Source: Parahoeflea olei (GTDB lineage Bacteria > Pseudomonadota > Alphaproteobacteria > Rhizobiales > Rhizobiaceae). From it: a DNA stretch of 64,000 nucleotides. The stretch is from the NCBI RefSeq assembly GCF_001703635.1, contig NZ_LQZT01000023.1:234288-298287 (forward strand). Reading direction: 5' to 3'. Of the stretch, positions 1 to 9,014 are shown piece by piece (positions within the stretch are counted from its first letter, which is position 1; every line of letters starts with the position of its first letter). The notes under the pieces are model-generated. The model saw only the letters and a list, made by a program, of their open reading frames with translations. It made no database searches and was not told where the DNA came from. The position numbers and the translations under genes are program-made.

Positions 1-1
1 G

Positions 2-952
2 TTCAGCGATCTCGGCCGCTCGCTCCGGAGCAACATCACCAAGACGATCGGCTGCGTGGTTCCGTCGATTAACAACCCGGTCTATGCCGAAGCCGTGCAG
101 GGACTGCAGGAAGTGGCGACGCGGAACGCGCACCAGATCCTGCTGTCGTGCACCGGCTACGACATCAAGCAGGAGCTTGCGGCGGTCAAGACGCTGATCG
201 GAAAACGCGTCGACGGCCTGATCCTGACGATGAGCGATGCCAGCCGGTCCGAAGCGGTCAAGCTCATCCGGTCGCGGAAACTGCCCTATTGCCTTCTCTT
301 CAATCACGAGCCCGGTGCGCCCAGCAACGCTGCGGTGGACAATGCCCTGGCCGCCTACCAGGCCGGCAAGGCCTTCGCCGAGCACGGTCACCGGGCTTTG
401 GGTTTCGTGACCCTGCGGCTCAAGCAGTCGGATCGGGCGCGCCAGCGTCTGGAAGGCCTCTCCGCCGCCTGCCGGGATTTTGACCTGCCGGCGCCCGTGC
501 TGCTGGAAATCGAGGAGCAGGCGCGGGACATCGACAGCAAGCTTGCGGCCTTTCTCGCCGGCAACCCGATGATCAGTGGAATATTCGCCTCCAACGACCT
601 GATGGCGCTTGATTTGATGGCGTCGCTTCGGCGCCTCGGCCTCGTGGTGCCCGACGACATATCGGTGATCGGGTTCGACGGCATTTCGTTCGGGCAGATG
701 ATGCAGCCGACGCTCGCGACAATCGTGACCGATCCCTATGCAATGGGGCAGGCGTCGGCCGAGATGGTGCTGTCGTCGATCTCGAAAACCGCATCGCCCG
801 CTCCCGCGCCAAAAGCGGCGCAATTCAGGTTCCGCCCCGGAGGAAGTATTGGGGCGGCGGCAGAACGCGGGATGCTGACGAAGAAGTTGCAGCTTCTCCG
901 TCAGCGTTCACTCGCCCGCGCGAAACAGGAAACGTCCAAACAGGAGAGATGA
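2..952 (+). CDS. LacI-family transcriptional regulator, 5' truncated by window edge
   Basis: The reading frame is open from base 2 to the stop at 950-952. It begins in the hinge region typical of LacI repressors (SLRSNITKTIGCVVP), so the DNA-binding helix-turn-helix lies outside the window. The rest is a periplasmic-binding-protein-like effector domain with the family signatures GIFASNDLMALDLMA and VSVIGFDG. The stop lies almost on top of the start of the downstream binding-protein gene, so regulator and transporter genes are probably co-transcribed. By position it is the likely regulator of the importer, phosphodiesterase and GlpD genes. The effector is unknown; glycerol phosphate or its diester is an inference. 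Confidence 0.9.
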   Translation, partial: FSDLGRSLRSNITKTIGCVVPSINNPVYAEAVQGLQEVATRNAHQILLSCTGYDIKQELAAVKTLIGKRVDGLILTMSDASRSEAVKLIRSRKLPYCLLFNHEPGAPSNAAVDNALAAYQAGKAFAEHGHRALGFVTLRLKQSDRARQRLEGLSAACRDFDLPAPVLLEIEEQARDIDSKLAAFLAGNPMISGIFASNDLMALDLMASLRRLGLVVPDDISVIGFDGISFGQMMQPTLATIVTDPYAMGQASAEMVLSSISKTASPAPAPKAAQFRFRPGGSIGAAAERGMLTKKLQLLRQRSLARAKQETSKQER

Positions 953-954
953 CA

Positions 955-1953
955 ATGAAACATATAGCTGCTTTGGCCCTGGTGGCAACGGTCGGCATGG
1001 TCGCACCCGCAATGGCTGACGAGGCCGTTTGCTACAATTGCCCGCCGCAGTGGGCGGACTGGGATTCGATGCTCAAAGCCATCGATTCCAAGCTTGGCAT
1101 CCACATGCCGCATGACAACAAGAATTCCGGCCAGACGCTGAGCCAGCTGCTGGCCGAGCGCGGCAGCCCGGTCGCCGACGTCGCCTATTACGGTGTCACG
1201 GGGGGCATCAAGGCGGCCAGCGAAGGCGTGGTCGATGCCTACAAGCCCGAGGGTTTCGATGAGATTCCGGACGGCCTCAAGGACCCCGAAGGGCGCTGGT
1301 TTGCCGTTCACTACGGCACCGTCGGCCTGTTCGTGAATGTCGATGCGCTCGGCGGCGCACCGGTGCCGCAGTGCTTTGCCGACCTCAAGAAGCCCGAATA
1401 TGCCGGCATGGTCGGCTATCTCGATCCGTCGTCGGCCTTTGTCGGCTATGCGGGAGCGGTGGCCGTCAACCACGCGTTCGGCGGCGACCTGGGCAATTTC
1501 GATCCGGCGATCGGCTATTTCAAGGAGCTTTCCGAGAACAGCCCGATCGTCCCCAAGCAGACCTCGTTTGCCCGCGTCGTGTCCGGTGAGATCCCGATCC
1601 TGTTCGACTATGACTTCAATGCCTATCGCGCGAAGTATGAAGAGGACGGCAATTTCGAATTCGTCCTGCCTTGCGAGGGCACGATCCGCGTGCCGTATGT
1701 GATGAGCCTGGTGAAGGGCGCCCCGCATGCGGAACTCGGCAAGAAGGTGCTCGATTTCATCCTGTCCGACGAAGGCCAGGCAATCTGGACCAATGCCTAT
1801 CTGCAGCCGGCGCGCCCGATCACCCTGCCGGAAGACGTCGCCTCGAAGTTCCTGCCGGCCAGCGACTACGAGCGCGCGGTCGCGGTCGACTACGCCGAAA
1901 TGGAAAAGGCGCAGTCCGGCTTCGGCGAACGCTACCTGAACGAAGTCAAGTAG
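955..1953 (+). CDS. ABC transporter periplasmic binding protein (family 1; iron/polyamine/phosphonate-type)
   Basis: The protein has about 332 residues with a Sec signal peptide (MKHIAALALVATVGMV...AMA). It is an extracellular solute-binding protein of the group that serves Fe3+, polyamine and 2-aminoethylphosphonate importers. An in-frame ATG at 949 abuts the GGAG at 943-946, leaving no room for a ribosome. The ATG at 955 has proper spacing and was chosen. It follows the LacI gene with essentially no gap and is separated from the permeases by a hairpin with a T-run, a common way to make more binding protein than membrane parts. The linked phosphodiesterase and GlpD suggest a glycerophosphodiester ligand; this is inferred. 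Confidence 0.88.
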   Translation: MKHIAALALVATVGMVAPAMADEAVCYNCPPQWADWDSMLKAIDSKLGIHMPHDNKNSGQTLSQLLAERGSPVADVAYYGVTGGIKAASEGVVDAYKPEGFDEIPDGLKDPEGRWFAVHYGTVGLFVNVDALGGAPVPQCFADLKKPEYAGMVGYLDPSSAFVGYAGAVAVNHAFGGDLGNFDPAIGYFKELSENSPIVPKQTSFARVVSGEIPILFDYDFNAYRAKYEEDGNFEFVLPCEGTIRVPYVMSLVKGAPHAELGKKVLDFILSDEGQAIWTNAYLQPARPITLPEDVASKFLPASDYERAVAVDYAEMEKAQSGFGERYLNEVK

Positions 1954-1979
1954 CGCACCCGGCAGCTGCCGGAGCAACG

Positions 1980-2006
1980 GAGACCGGCTTTGCCGGTCTC
2001 ATTTTT
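1980..2006 (+). terminator. Intraoperonic hairpin with T-run (attenuating terminator)
   Basis: A perfect 9-bp stem GAGACCGGC/GCCGGTCTC with a TTT loop is followed by ATTTTT. It lies 26 bases after the binding-protein stop and 20 bases before the next start, so it looks like a partial Rho-independent terminator or 3' stabiliser inside the operon. Confidence 0.75.
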
Positions 2007-2026
2007 CCGAATTGAAGGAAGACACC

Positions 2027-2830
2027 ATGCGTCCGAACGCATTCGTTCAGCTGTGCTTCTTGCCCTTGATCATCTTTACGCTGGCCTTCCTGGCCCTGCC
2101 GCTGGTGCGGCTGTTCGTAAGTTCGGTCTCGGGCGAAGACGGCTGGAGCATTTACTGGAAGGTCGTCACGACACCGCGCTATCTCGATGCGCTGTTGCAG
2201 ACCGTCTTTGTCTCACTGGCGGTGACGATCGCTGCCCTGGTGATTTCGACGACGGTGGGCTTGTTTCTCGCCCGCAACGAGTTTCGCGGGCGGGGAATGA
2301 TCCTGTCTGTCCTGACGCTGCCGCTCGCCTTTCCCGGCGTCGTCATCGGCTTTCTGATCATCCTGCTGGGCGGCCGCCAGGGACTGTTCAACCAGATCAC
2401 GTCCGGACATGTCGTGTTCGCCTACACGATGTTCGGCCTGTTCCTGGGCTATCTCTACTTCTCCATCCCCCGCGTCCTGCTGACCGTCATGGCCGCCACC
2501 GAAAAGCTGGATCCGGCCTTGGAGGAAGCGGCTCGTTCGCTCGGCGCGGGCTCCTTTCACGTTATCAAGGATGTCATCATGCCCGGTCTGGCGCCCTCGC
2601 TCGTGGCTGCCGGCGCCATCGCCTTCGCAACCGCGATGGGTGCCTTCGGAACAGCCTTCACGCTTGCCACCAATATCGATGTCTTGCCGATGGTGATCTA
2701 CACCGAGTTCACGCTGTCGGCCAACATCGCCATGGCTGCCGCCCTGTCGGTCGTGCTCGGCCTGGTGACCTGGCTTCTTCTGGTGATTGCCCGCAGTTTC
2801 TCGGGCACGACCGCAGCGGCGGGAGGCTGA
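2027..2830 (+). CDS. ABC transporter permease (first subunit)
   Basis: The protein has about 267 residues and is a hydrophobic binding-protein-dependent permease. It has about six membrane segments, and the EAA cytoplasmic loop lies around LEEAARSLGAGSFHVIKDVIMPGL, where the ATPase docks. The ATG at 2027 has a strong AAGGAAG at 2015-2021; an in-frame TTG at 2012 lacks such a site and was not used. It is followed three bases later by the second permease gene, so the pair would form a heterodimeric channel in the inner membrane. Confidence 0.9.
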   Translation: MRPNAFVQLCFLPLIIFTLAFLALPLVRLFVSSVSGEDGWSIYWKVVTTPRYLDALLQTVFVSLAVTIAALVISTTVGLFLARNEFRGRGMILSVLTLPLAFPGVVIGFLIILLGGRQGLFNQITSGHVVFAYTMFGLFLGYLYFSIPRVLLTVMAATEKLDPALEEAARSLGAGSFHVIKDVIMPGLAPSLVAAGAIAFATAMGAFGTAFTLATNIDVLPMVIYTEFTLSANIAMAAALSVVLGLVTWLLLVIARSFSGTTAAAGG

Positions 2831-2833
2831 GCG

Positions 2834-3625
2834 ATGAAGCTGACCTTGCCAAAAATGCTGCAGATCGCCGTCACCTTCGTGACCTGCGCGTTCCTTCTGG
2901 TGCCGACGCTGCAATCCGTGCTCGCCGGCGTGACCGTCAATTATTTCAAGGGCGTGTCTTCCGGCCTGACCCTGAAATGGATCGGCCGCGTCTGGGAACT
3001 TTATGCCGACAGCATCTTCCTTTCCATCTGGCTCGCCATCGCCTGCCTGGTCTGCACGCTGATCATCGGCGTGCCGGCAGCCTACGGCCTGGCGCGGCGC
3101 CCGGGATGGGTGTCGCGGGTGCTCGAAGAGTTCATCTCGCTTCCGCTGGCCATTCCCGGCCTGGCGCTGGCGCTGGCGCTGCTTCAGCTCTACGGCTCGA
3201 TGAAGGGCTTCAGGACGTCCTGGACCTTCATTCTGGCCGGCCATGTCCTCTACACGCTGCCCTTCATGGTCCGCTCCGTGCTGGCCGTGCTTTCGGTCAT
3301 CGACCTGAAGACCCTGGAGGAAGGTGCGGCATCCCTGGGAGCCGGCCCCTGGCGGCGCTTTTGCGACATCGTCGTTCCGAACGCCATGCCGGGCATCCTT
3401 GCGGGGGCTCTCACCGTGGTCACGCTGTCCATCGGTGAATTCAACCTGACCTGGATGCTTCACACCCCCTATCTCAAGACGCTGCCGGTCGGGCTCGCGG
3501 ACAGTTACGCTTCCATGCGCCTCGAGGTCGCGTCCGCCTACACGCTCGTCTTCTTCGTCATCATCGTCCCGCTTCTGATGGCCATGCAATGGGCCTCGAA
3601 TCGTGCGCAAAGGATCGCCCAATGA
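2834..3625 (+). CDS. ABC transporter permease (second subunit)
   Basis: The protein has 263 residues and is an inner-membrane permease with the EAA-type loop (LEEGAASLGAGPWRRFCDIVVP) and about six hydrophobic segments. It partners the preceding permease. Its stop overlaps the start of the ATPase gene (ATGA at 3622-3625), indicating translational coupling. Substrate specificity cannot be read from this subunit. Confidence 0.9.
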   Translation: MKLTLPKMLQIAVTFVTCAFLLVPTLQSVLAGVTVNYFKGVSSGLTLKWIGRVWELYADSIFLSIWLAIACLVCTLIIGVPAAYGLARRPGWVSRVLEEFISLPLAIPGLALALALLQLYGSMKGFRTSWTFILAGHVLYTLPFMVRSVLAVLSVIDLKTLEEGAASLGAGPWRRFCDIVVPNAMPGILAGALTVVTLSIGEFNLTWMLHTPYLKTLPVGLADSYASMRLEVASAYTLVFFVIIVPLLMAMQWASNRAQRIAQ

Positions 3626-4656
3626 CGCTCACGCTCAAATCCGTATCAAAGACCTATCCGGACGGCACGGTCGCGCTGCAGCCGACCGAACTCCATGTCG
3701 AACCGGGAGAAATCGTCTCCCTTCTCGGCCCGTCCGGCTGTGGCAAGACCACGCTGCTCAGGATCATTGCCGGTCTGGAAACGCCCAATGCCGGCAGCGA
3801 AGTCCGCTTCGGCGACGACGACGTCACGAACATGCCGGTCGAGCACCGCAAGGTCGGCATGGTGTTCCAGTCCTATGCGCTGTTCCCCAACATGTCCGTC
3901 AAGGGCAACATCGCCTACGGGCTGAAAATGCAGAAGCTCGGCCGCGATGCGATCGAAGAACGGGTGACCGAGGTCATCCGGCTGTGCCAGCTCGAACCCT
4001 ATGTCGACCGGCGGATCACCGCGCTGTCCGGTGGCCAGCGCCAGCGCGTGGCGCTTGCCCGCGCCTTTGCGCCGCGGCCGCGGATCCTGCTTCTGGACGA
4101 ACCGCTCTCGGCACTCGATGCCGCGCTGCGCGTCACCCTGCGCGAGGAACTGGCAGGCCTGTTGCGCCGCTTCAACATCACGGCGCTGTTCGTCACGCAC
4201 GACCAGGACGAGGCGATGGCGATCGCCGACAAGGTCGCCGTCATGTCGCACGGAAAAGTGGTGCAGACCGGAACCCCGGAAGAGCTCTACCGCAATCCGA
4301 AGACCAGCTTCGTCGCCGGCTTCGTCGGTCACGCCATGCAGCTCGAAGGGCAGGTCAGGGGCTCGGTCCTGGAGATGTCGGGCGGCAGGCTCGAACTCCC
4401 GCGCGCGGGCGACGACTGCGACGTCTATGTCCGGGCCGAAGACGTGGCGCTTGACGAAGCCGGCCCGCTCAAGGCGACGGTGGAGTCATCGACCTTCCTT
4501 GGAACCCACTATCGTGTCGGGCTTTCAGGCCTGGGGGCGAGAACGATCTTCGCAAATCACGCCGGCCAGAAATCGCCTGCGCTGGGCTCGCAGGTGCGTG
4601 TCGCCATGCACCCCTCCGCCCTCATGCTCCTGCCGCGGGAGGATGACCGTTCATGA
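3622..4656 (+). CDS. ABC transporter ATP-binding protein (PotA/FbpC type)
   Basis: The protein has 344 residues. Walker A is GPSGCGKTT near residue 40, the signature is [14 protein letters not shown], Walker B is ILLLDEPLSALD and the switch histidine lies in FVTHDQDEA. A C-terminal TOBE-like regulatory domain covers roughly residues 240-344. The ATG at 3622 overlaps the permease stop. An in-frame upstream start at 3589 would add eleven residues lying inside the permease gene and is less likely. It energises the importer and overlaps the phosphodiesterase gene by four bases. Confidence 0.93.
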   Translation: MTLTLKSVSKTYPDGTVALQPTELHVEPGEIVSLLGPSGCGKTTLLRIIAGLETPNAGSEVRFGDDDVTNMPVEHRKVGMVFQSYALFPNMSVKGNIAYGLKMQKLGRDAIEERVTEVIRLCQLEPYVDRRITALSGGQRQRVALARAFAPRPRILLLDEPLSALDAALRVTLREELAGLLRRFNITALFVTHDQDEAMAIADKVAVMSHGKVVQTGTPEELYRNPKTSFVAGFVGHAMQLEGQVRGSVLEMSGGRLELPRAGDDCDVYVRAEDVALDEAGPLKATVESSTFLGTHYRVGLSGLGARTIFANHAGQKSPALGSQVRVAMHPSALMLLPREDDRS

Positions 4657-5489
4657 CGCGCCTATTGCAACTTTCCGATCCCCACATCGTGCCCGAAGGA
4701 CAATTGGCTTACGGTGTGGTGGATACGGCCGCGGCTCTTGCGGATGCCGTCGACACCATCAACCGCGACCTGCATCTGTACGGTCCGGTGGATCTCGCGA
4801 TCGTGACGGGCGACCTGACGGATTTCGGATCGCCGGAGGAATATGCGCGGTTCCGCAACATCATGGACGGGCTGCCGATTCCCTACCGGGTCATTCCCGG
4901 CAATCATGACCTGCGCGAGAACCTGCGCCAGGCCTTTTCGGAAGACGGCTGGATGCCCGATTCCGGGCCGATCGTCTGGTCGGTGGACCTGCCGGATTTC
5001 GGCGTCGTGGCGCTCGACACCCTGGTCGAGGGCCAGCATCACGGACTGCTCGACGATCGCGCGGTGCGGTTCCTGGTCGACGCGCTGGAGGCGTTCAACG
5101 GCAAGCCGGTGCTGGTTGCCACGCATCATCCGCCCTTTGCCACGGGCATCATTCCGATGGATGTCAACAACCTGCGCAACGGCAGCCTGCTGCGCGACAT
5201 CCTCGATGCCTATGCCGGAGAGACGCGGTTGATCTGCGGTCACGTGCACCGGTCGGTGACGACGGTGTACGGCTCCTCCGTCGCGATGATCGCGCCAGGC
5301 GTGTCGCATTCCGTGACGCTCGACCAGCGCGAGGAGAATCCGCACACGCTCAGTCTCGAGCCGGGCGGCTTCATGCTGCACGAATGGCGCAACGGATTGG
5401 TGTCGCATACCGTGGCGGCGCGGTTTCCGGCCGATCGCCATCCCTTCTCCTCGCCTGAGGAAAAGCCGGAAGGGGCAAGCCGTGCCTGA
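4653..5489 (+). CDS. Calcineurin-like metallophosphodiesterase (GpdQ/Icc-like)
   Basis: The protein has 278 residues and the full two-metal metallophosphoesterase pattern: LSDPHIV (D-x-H), TGDLTDFG (GD), PGNHD (GNHD), THHPP and CGHVHRS (GHxH). This is the layout of GpdQ glycerophosphodiesterase and of Icc/CpdA cyclic nucleotide phosphodiesterases. There is no signal peptide, so it should act in the cytoplasm after import. It lies between an importer and glpD with overlapping ends on both sides. That favours cleavage of a glycerophosphodiester to glycerol-3-phosphate plus an alcohol. The substrate is inferred from context; cAMP hydrolysis remains possible. Confidence 0.88.
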   Translation: MTRLLQLSDPHIVPEGQLAYGVVDTAAALADAVDTINRDLHLYGPVDLAIVTGDLTDFGSPEEYARFRNIMDGLPIPYRVIPGNHDLRENLRQAFSEDGWMPDSGPIVWSVDLPDFGVVALDTLVEGQHHGLLDDRAVRFLVDALEAFNGKPVLVATHHPPFATGIIPMDVNNLRNGSLLRDILDAYAGETRLICGHVHRSVTTVYGSSVAMIAPGVSHSVTLDQREENPHTLSLEPGGFMLHEWRNGLVSHTVAARFPADRHPFSSPEEKPEGASRA

Positions 5490-7080
5490 GCGCGCCGACA
5501 CCGATGTGTTCGACATCTTCGTGGTCGGCGGCGGCATCAATGGTTGCGGCATCGCGCGGGATGCGGCCGGGCGAGGCTACTCGGTGTGCCTCGCCGAGAT
5601 GAACGATCTCGCCTCGGCGACCTCGTCTGCGTCCACCAAGCTGTTTCACGGCGGGCTGCGGTATCTCGAATATTTCGAGATCCGCCTCGTCCGTGAAGCC
5701 CTGCTCGAACGCGAGACCCTGCTGCGTGCCATGCCGCATATCAGCTGGCCGATGCGCTTCGTGCTGCCCTATCACGAGGACATGCGCTTCGAAGGAACAA
5801 CGCCGACCTCGCGCATCCTGGGCGTTCTCATGCCCTGGCTGCGCGGGCGGCGGCCGGCCTGGCTCATCCGGCTGGGGCTGTTTCTTTACGATCATCTCGG
5901 CAAGCGTCGTCTGCTGCCGGGCTCGAGCACGCTCGACCTGGCCGCGGATCCCGCGGGAAAGCCTCTCAAGGGCAAGTTCCGCAAGGCGTTCGAATATTCG
6001 GACTGCTGGGTCGAGGATTCGCGCCTGGTGGCGCTCAACGCGCGGGATGCCGCCGCGCGGGGCGCCACCATCCTGACGCGCACCAAGGTGTTTGCCGCCA
6101 ACGAGAAGGACGGGCTCTGGAATGTGACGATTTCCGGCGAAGGCGGGACCTACAGCGTCAAGGCGAGAATGCTGGTCAACGCCGCGGGGCCCTGGGTTCC
6201 CGACGTGCTTCGCGGCGCGCTGCACCTGAACTCGAAGGACCGCGTGCGTCTGGTGCGTGGCAGCCACATCGTCACCCGGCGGCTCTACGAGCACGACAAG
6301 TGCTATTTCTTTCAGGGTGAGGACGGCAGGATCATCTTCGCGATCCCCTATGAAACCGATTTCACCCTGATTGGCACCACCGATGCCGACCATGACAGCG
6401 CTTCGAACAAGCCGGTCTGCACCGAGGCCGAACGGGACTACCTGTGCGCCTTCGCATCGCAATATTTCGAGCGGCCGGTAACACCGGATGACATCGTCTG
6501 GAGCTATTCCGGCGTCCGGCCGCTGCATGACGACGGATCGGGATCGGCCACCGCGGCAACGCGCGACTACACGCTCAAGGTCGACAGGACCGCGGGCGCG
6601 CCCGTGCTCAATGTGTTTGGCGGCAAGATCACCACATACCGGAAACTGGCCGAAAGCGCGCTGGAGCAGATCGGCCGGATTCTCGGCGCAAAGTCCGGCC
6701 CGTGGACGGCGGAAGCCGCCTTGCCAGGCGGCGATTTTCCGGTCGGCGCCGTCGAGCAACTGGTGACGGAGCTGCAAAAGACCTATCCTTTCCTGTCGGA
6801 GGCCTGGGCCAGGCGTCTGATCCGCGCCTACGGGACGGATGCGCGACACCTGCTCGCGGGCGCCGAAACGGCCGCCGATCTCGGACGGGATTTCGGCGCG
6901 ACCCTGACGGAGCGCGAGGTCGTTTGGCTCATGGATACCGAGTTCGCGTGTACCGCCGAGGACATCGTCTGGCGGCGCTCGAAGCTGGGCCTGCGCATGA
7001 CATTGACGCAGTCCGAAGCCCTGGATGCCTGGATGCGCGCGCGGTCCCGTCCGGCCGAGCGCGTTGCCATGGGAAGCTGA
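5482..7080 (+). CDS. glpD: Aerobic glycerol-3-phosphate dehydrogenase
   Basis: The protein has 532 residues and starts at GTG 5482, eight bases inside the phosphodiesterase gene. The N-terminal FAD-binding Rossmann motif is VGGGINGCGIARDAAGRG. It is followed by the GlpD signatures SSASTKLFHGGLRYLE and GGKITTYRKLAE, then a C-terminal cap domain. The family oxidises sn-glycerol-3-phosphate to dihydroxyacetone phosphate at the inner membrane and passes electrons to quinone. No other glp gene lies nearby. Coupling to a phosphodiesterase and ABC importer suggests it consumes the glycerol-3-phosphate made by the preceding enzyme. Confidence 0.95.
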   Translation: MPERADTDVFDIFVVGGGINGCGIARDAAGRGYSVCLAEMNDLASATSSASTKLFHGGLRYLEYFEIRLVREALLERETLLRAMPHISWPMRFVLPYHEDMRFEGTTPTSRILGVLMPWLRGRRPAWLIRLGLFLYDHLGKRRLLPGSSTLDLAADPAGKPLKGKFRKAFEYSDCWVEDSRLVALNARDAAARGATILTRTKVFAANEKDGLWNVTISGEGGTYSVKARMLVNAAGPWVPDVLRGALHLNSKDRVRLVRGSHIVTRRLYEHDKCYFFQGEDGRIIFAIPYETDFTLIGTTDADHDSASNKPVCTEAERDYLCAFASQYFERPVTPDDIVWSYSGVRPLHDDGSGSATAATRDYTLKVDRTAGAPVLNVFGGKITTYRKLAESALEQIGRILGAKSGPWTAEAALPGGDFPVGAVEQLVTELQKTYPFLSEAWARRLIRAYGTDARHLLAGAETAADLGRDFGATLTEREVVWLMDTEFACTAEDIVWRRSKLGLRMTLTQSEALDAWMRARSRPAERVAMGS

Positions 7081-7202
7081 AGGGAAGGTCGGCCGCGAGC
7101 CGCCAGTCTATGCTGAAGAGATGGCTTCCCCCGGTCCGGAAGCTTGGATGCGAACGGTCGCCGAGGCCATCTCCAGTACAAACCAACCGCAGAAGGACTA
7201 TC

Positions 7203-8885
7203 ATGCCCGAATCCTCACCGCTCCTTTTCCTGCTGCACGTCTCCGGCGCTGCTGCGCTGTTGCTTTGGTCGGTCCGGCTCGTCCGCACCGGGGTCGAGCG
7301 AGGCTGGTCGGTTGGTTTGCGAAAACTGTTGCGCCGGGGCGGGGAAAACCGGCTGTTTTCCGCCGGGCTCGGCACCGCCGCGGCGGTGCTTCTGCAAAGC
7401 TCGACGGCGGTGGCGATCCTGACCGGCAATTTCGTCTCCGCCGGCACGCTGGCTGCGCCGGCGGGGCTTGCGACCATGCTCGGCGCAGACGTGGGCTCGG
7501 CCATAGTCGCGCAGATCCTGATGACACGCGCGGACTGGCTGGTGCCGATCCTGTTGTTTGCGGGCGTTGCGCTGTTCCTGCGCGGACGGCAGAGCAATAC
7601 CCGCATGTCGGGCAGAATCCTGATCGGCCTCGCGCTCGTCTTCGTGTCGCTGAGCATGTTGCGTGACGCAACCGAGCCCCTGAGGGACAGCCCCGGGCTG
7701 ATTTCCGCGATGACCTATCTCGGCGGCGACCCCATGACCGCCTTCGTGATCGGCGCCATTCTCGCCTGGATGATGTATTCCTCCGTGGCGGCGGTGCTGC
7801 TGTTCGTCACGCTCGCCGCCCAGGGTTTGTTGCCGGTAACCGCGGCGCTCGCCATGGTTCTCGGCGCCAATCTCGGCGGCGCCATTATCGCCTACATGCT
7901 GACGCTCGGTTCGGATGTTGCCGCGCGCCGGGTCATCGCCGCCAACCTTTTGGTCAGGGGAGGGGGCGCATTCGCCGCGCTGCTGCTGCTTCTGGTGTTC
8001 TCGCCGCCGCTGCACTGGATCGGCGGCACGGAGGCGCGGCAGGTGATCAACCTGCATCTCATCTTCAATCTTTCCCTCGCCCTGCTGGCCCTGCCGCTCG
8101 TCAATCCGATCCTGCGCGCCGTGGGTCCGCTGTTCCGCGAGCCTGCGGACAAGGCCGGCCTGACCCGCATTTCGGCGCTCGATCCCGCCGCGCTGCGCAA
8201 GTCCGAGCGGGCGCTTGCCTGCGCCGCCCGCGAAGTCCTGACGATGGGCGAGATGGTCGAGGCGATGTTGCGTTCGGTCATTACGCTTTTCCAGAAATGG
8301 GACGACAACGCCGCCGCGGCGATCCAGGCCAAGGAAACGGAAGTGGGCCGGATGCATCTGGCGATCAAACTCTATCTTGCCGAAATCCAGCGGAATTCGC
8401 AGGATGCGGATGTCAATGGCCGGGTGATGGAACTGGCCGAGATGGCCGTCAACCTGGATGGGGCGGGCAATGCAGTGAGCGATTCCATGCTGGCCTTGGC
8501 GAAGCGGCTCGATCAGGAAGGCACGCATTTCTCGGCAGCCGGCTGGGAGGAGATCGCCGATTTCCACGACCGGATCCTGTCGAACGTGCAGGCGGCCCTG
8601 AATGTTCTGATGACGCTCAACCCGGATGCCGCGCGCGCCCTGGTGGAAGAAAAGGAAAAGGTGCGCGACGAGGAGCAGAAGCTGCAGCGGTCGCATCTCG
8701 AGCGCCTCCGGCAGGGCCTGCCGGAAAGCATCGAAACCTCGAGCGTGCACCAGGAGACGCTTCGGGCGCTCAAGCAGATCAATTCGGCCTTTACCATCAT
8801 CGCCTATCCGATCCTGTCGGAGAGCGGCGACCTCCTGCGGAGCAGGCTGAGCACCAACAGCGGGGTGCCGTCGTCCATGGGCTGA
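7203..8885 (+). CDS. Na/Pi cotransporter family protein with PhoU-like C-terminus
   Basis: The protein has 560 residues. The N-terminal half has many membrane segments and the inverted-repeat hallmark of the Na/Pi-II family (LLQSSTAVAIL, with a second related segment MMYSSVAAVLL). Residues from about 340 onward are soluble and helical, resembling PhoU. The ATG at 7203 has AGAAGGA upstream; longer in-frame extensions overlap glpD and are not credible. The best-known bacterial relative, E. coli YjbB, exports phosphate. Placed after glpD, it could vent the phosphate left over when a phosphate ester is used as carbon source; this is an inference. A 122-base gap separates it from glpD. Confidence 0.88.
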   Translation: MPESSPLLFLLHVSGAAALLLWSVRLVRTGVERGWSVGLRKLLRRGGENRLFSAGLGTAAAVLLQSSTAVAILTGNFVSAGTLAAPAGLATMLGADVGSAIVAQILMTRADWLVPILLFAGVALFLRGRQSNTRMSGRILIGLALVFVSLSMLRDATEPLRDSPGLISAMTYLGGDPMTAFVIGAILAWMMYSSVAAVLLFVTLAAQGLLPVTAALAMVLGANLGGAIIAYMLTLGSDVAARRVIAANLLVRGGGAFAALLLLLVFSPPLHWIGGTEARQVINLHLIFNLSLALLALPLVNPILRAVGPLFREPADKAGLTRISALDPAALRKSERALACAAREVLTMGEMVEAMLRSVITLFQKWDDNAAAAIQAKETEVGRMHLAIKLYLAEIQRNSQDADVNGRVMELAEMAVNLDGAGNAVSDSMLALAKRLDQEGTHFSAAGWEEIADFHDRILSNVQAALNVLMTLNPDAARALVEEKEKVRDEEQKLQRSHLERLRQGLPESIETSSVHQETLRALKQINSAFTIIAYPILSESGDLLRSRLSTNSGVPSSMG

Positions 8886-9014
8886 GGGGGCTGCGGGCGT
8901 CCACCCGCGCCGGCAACCTGGGCGCTCCCCGCTCTCGCCATGCGGCTGGAGACCGGTGGTCGCGGCCGCCCCTGGCCGATGCCTCCCGTTGGCCTGGCGG
9001 CAGAAGGCTTCGGC

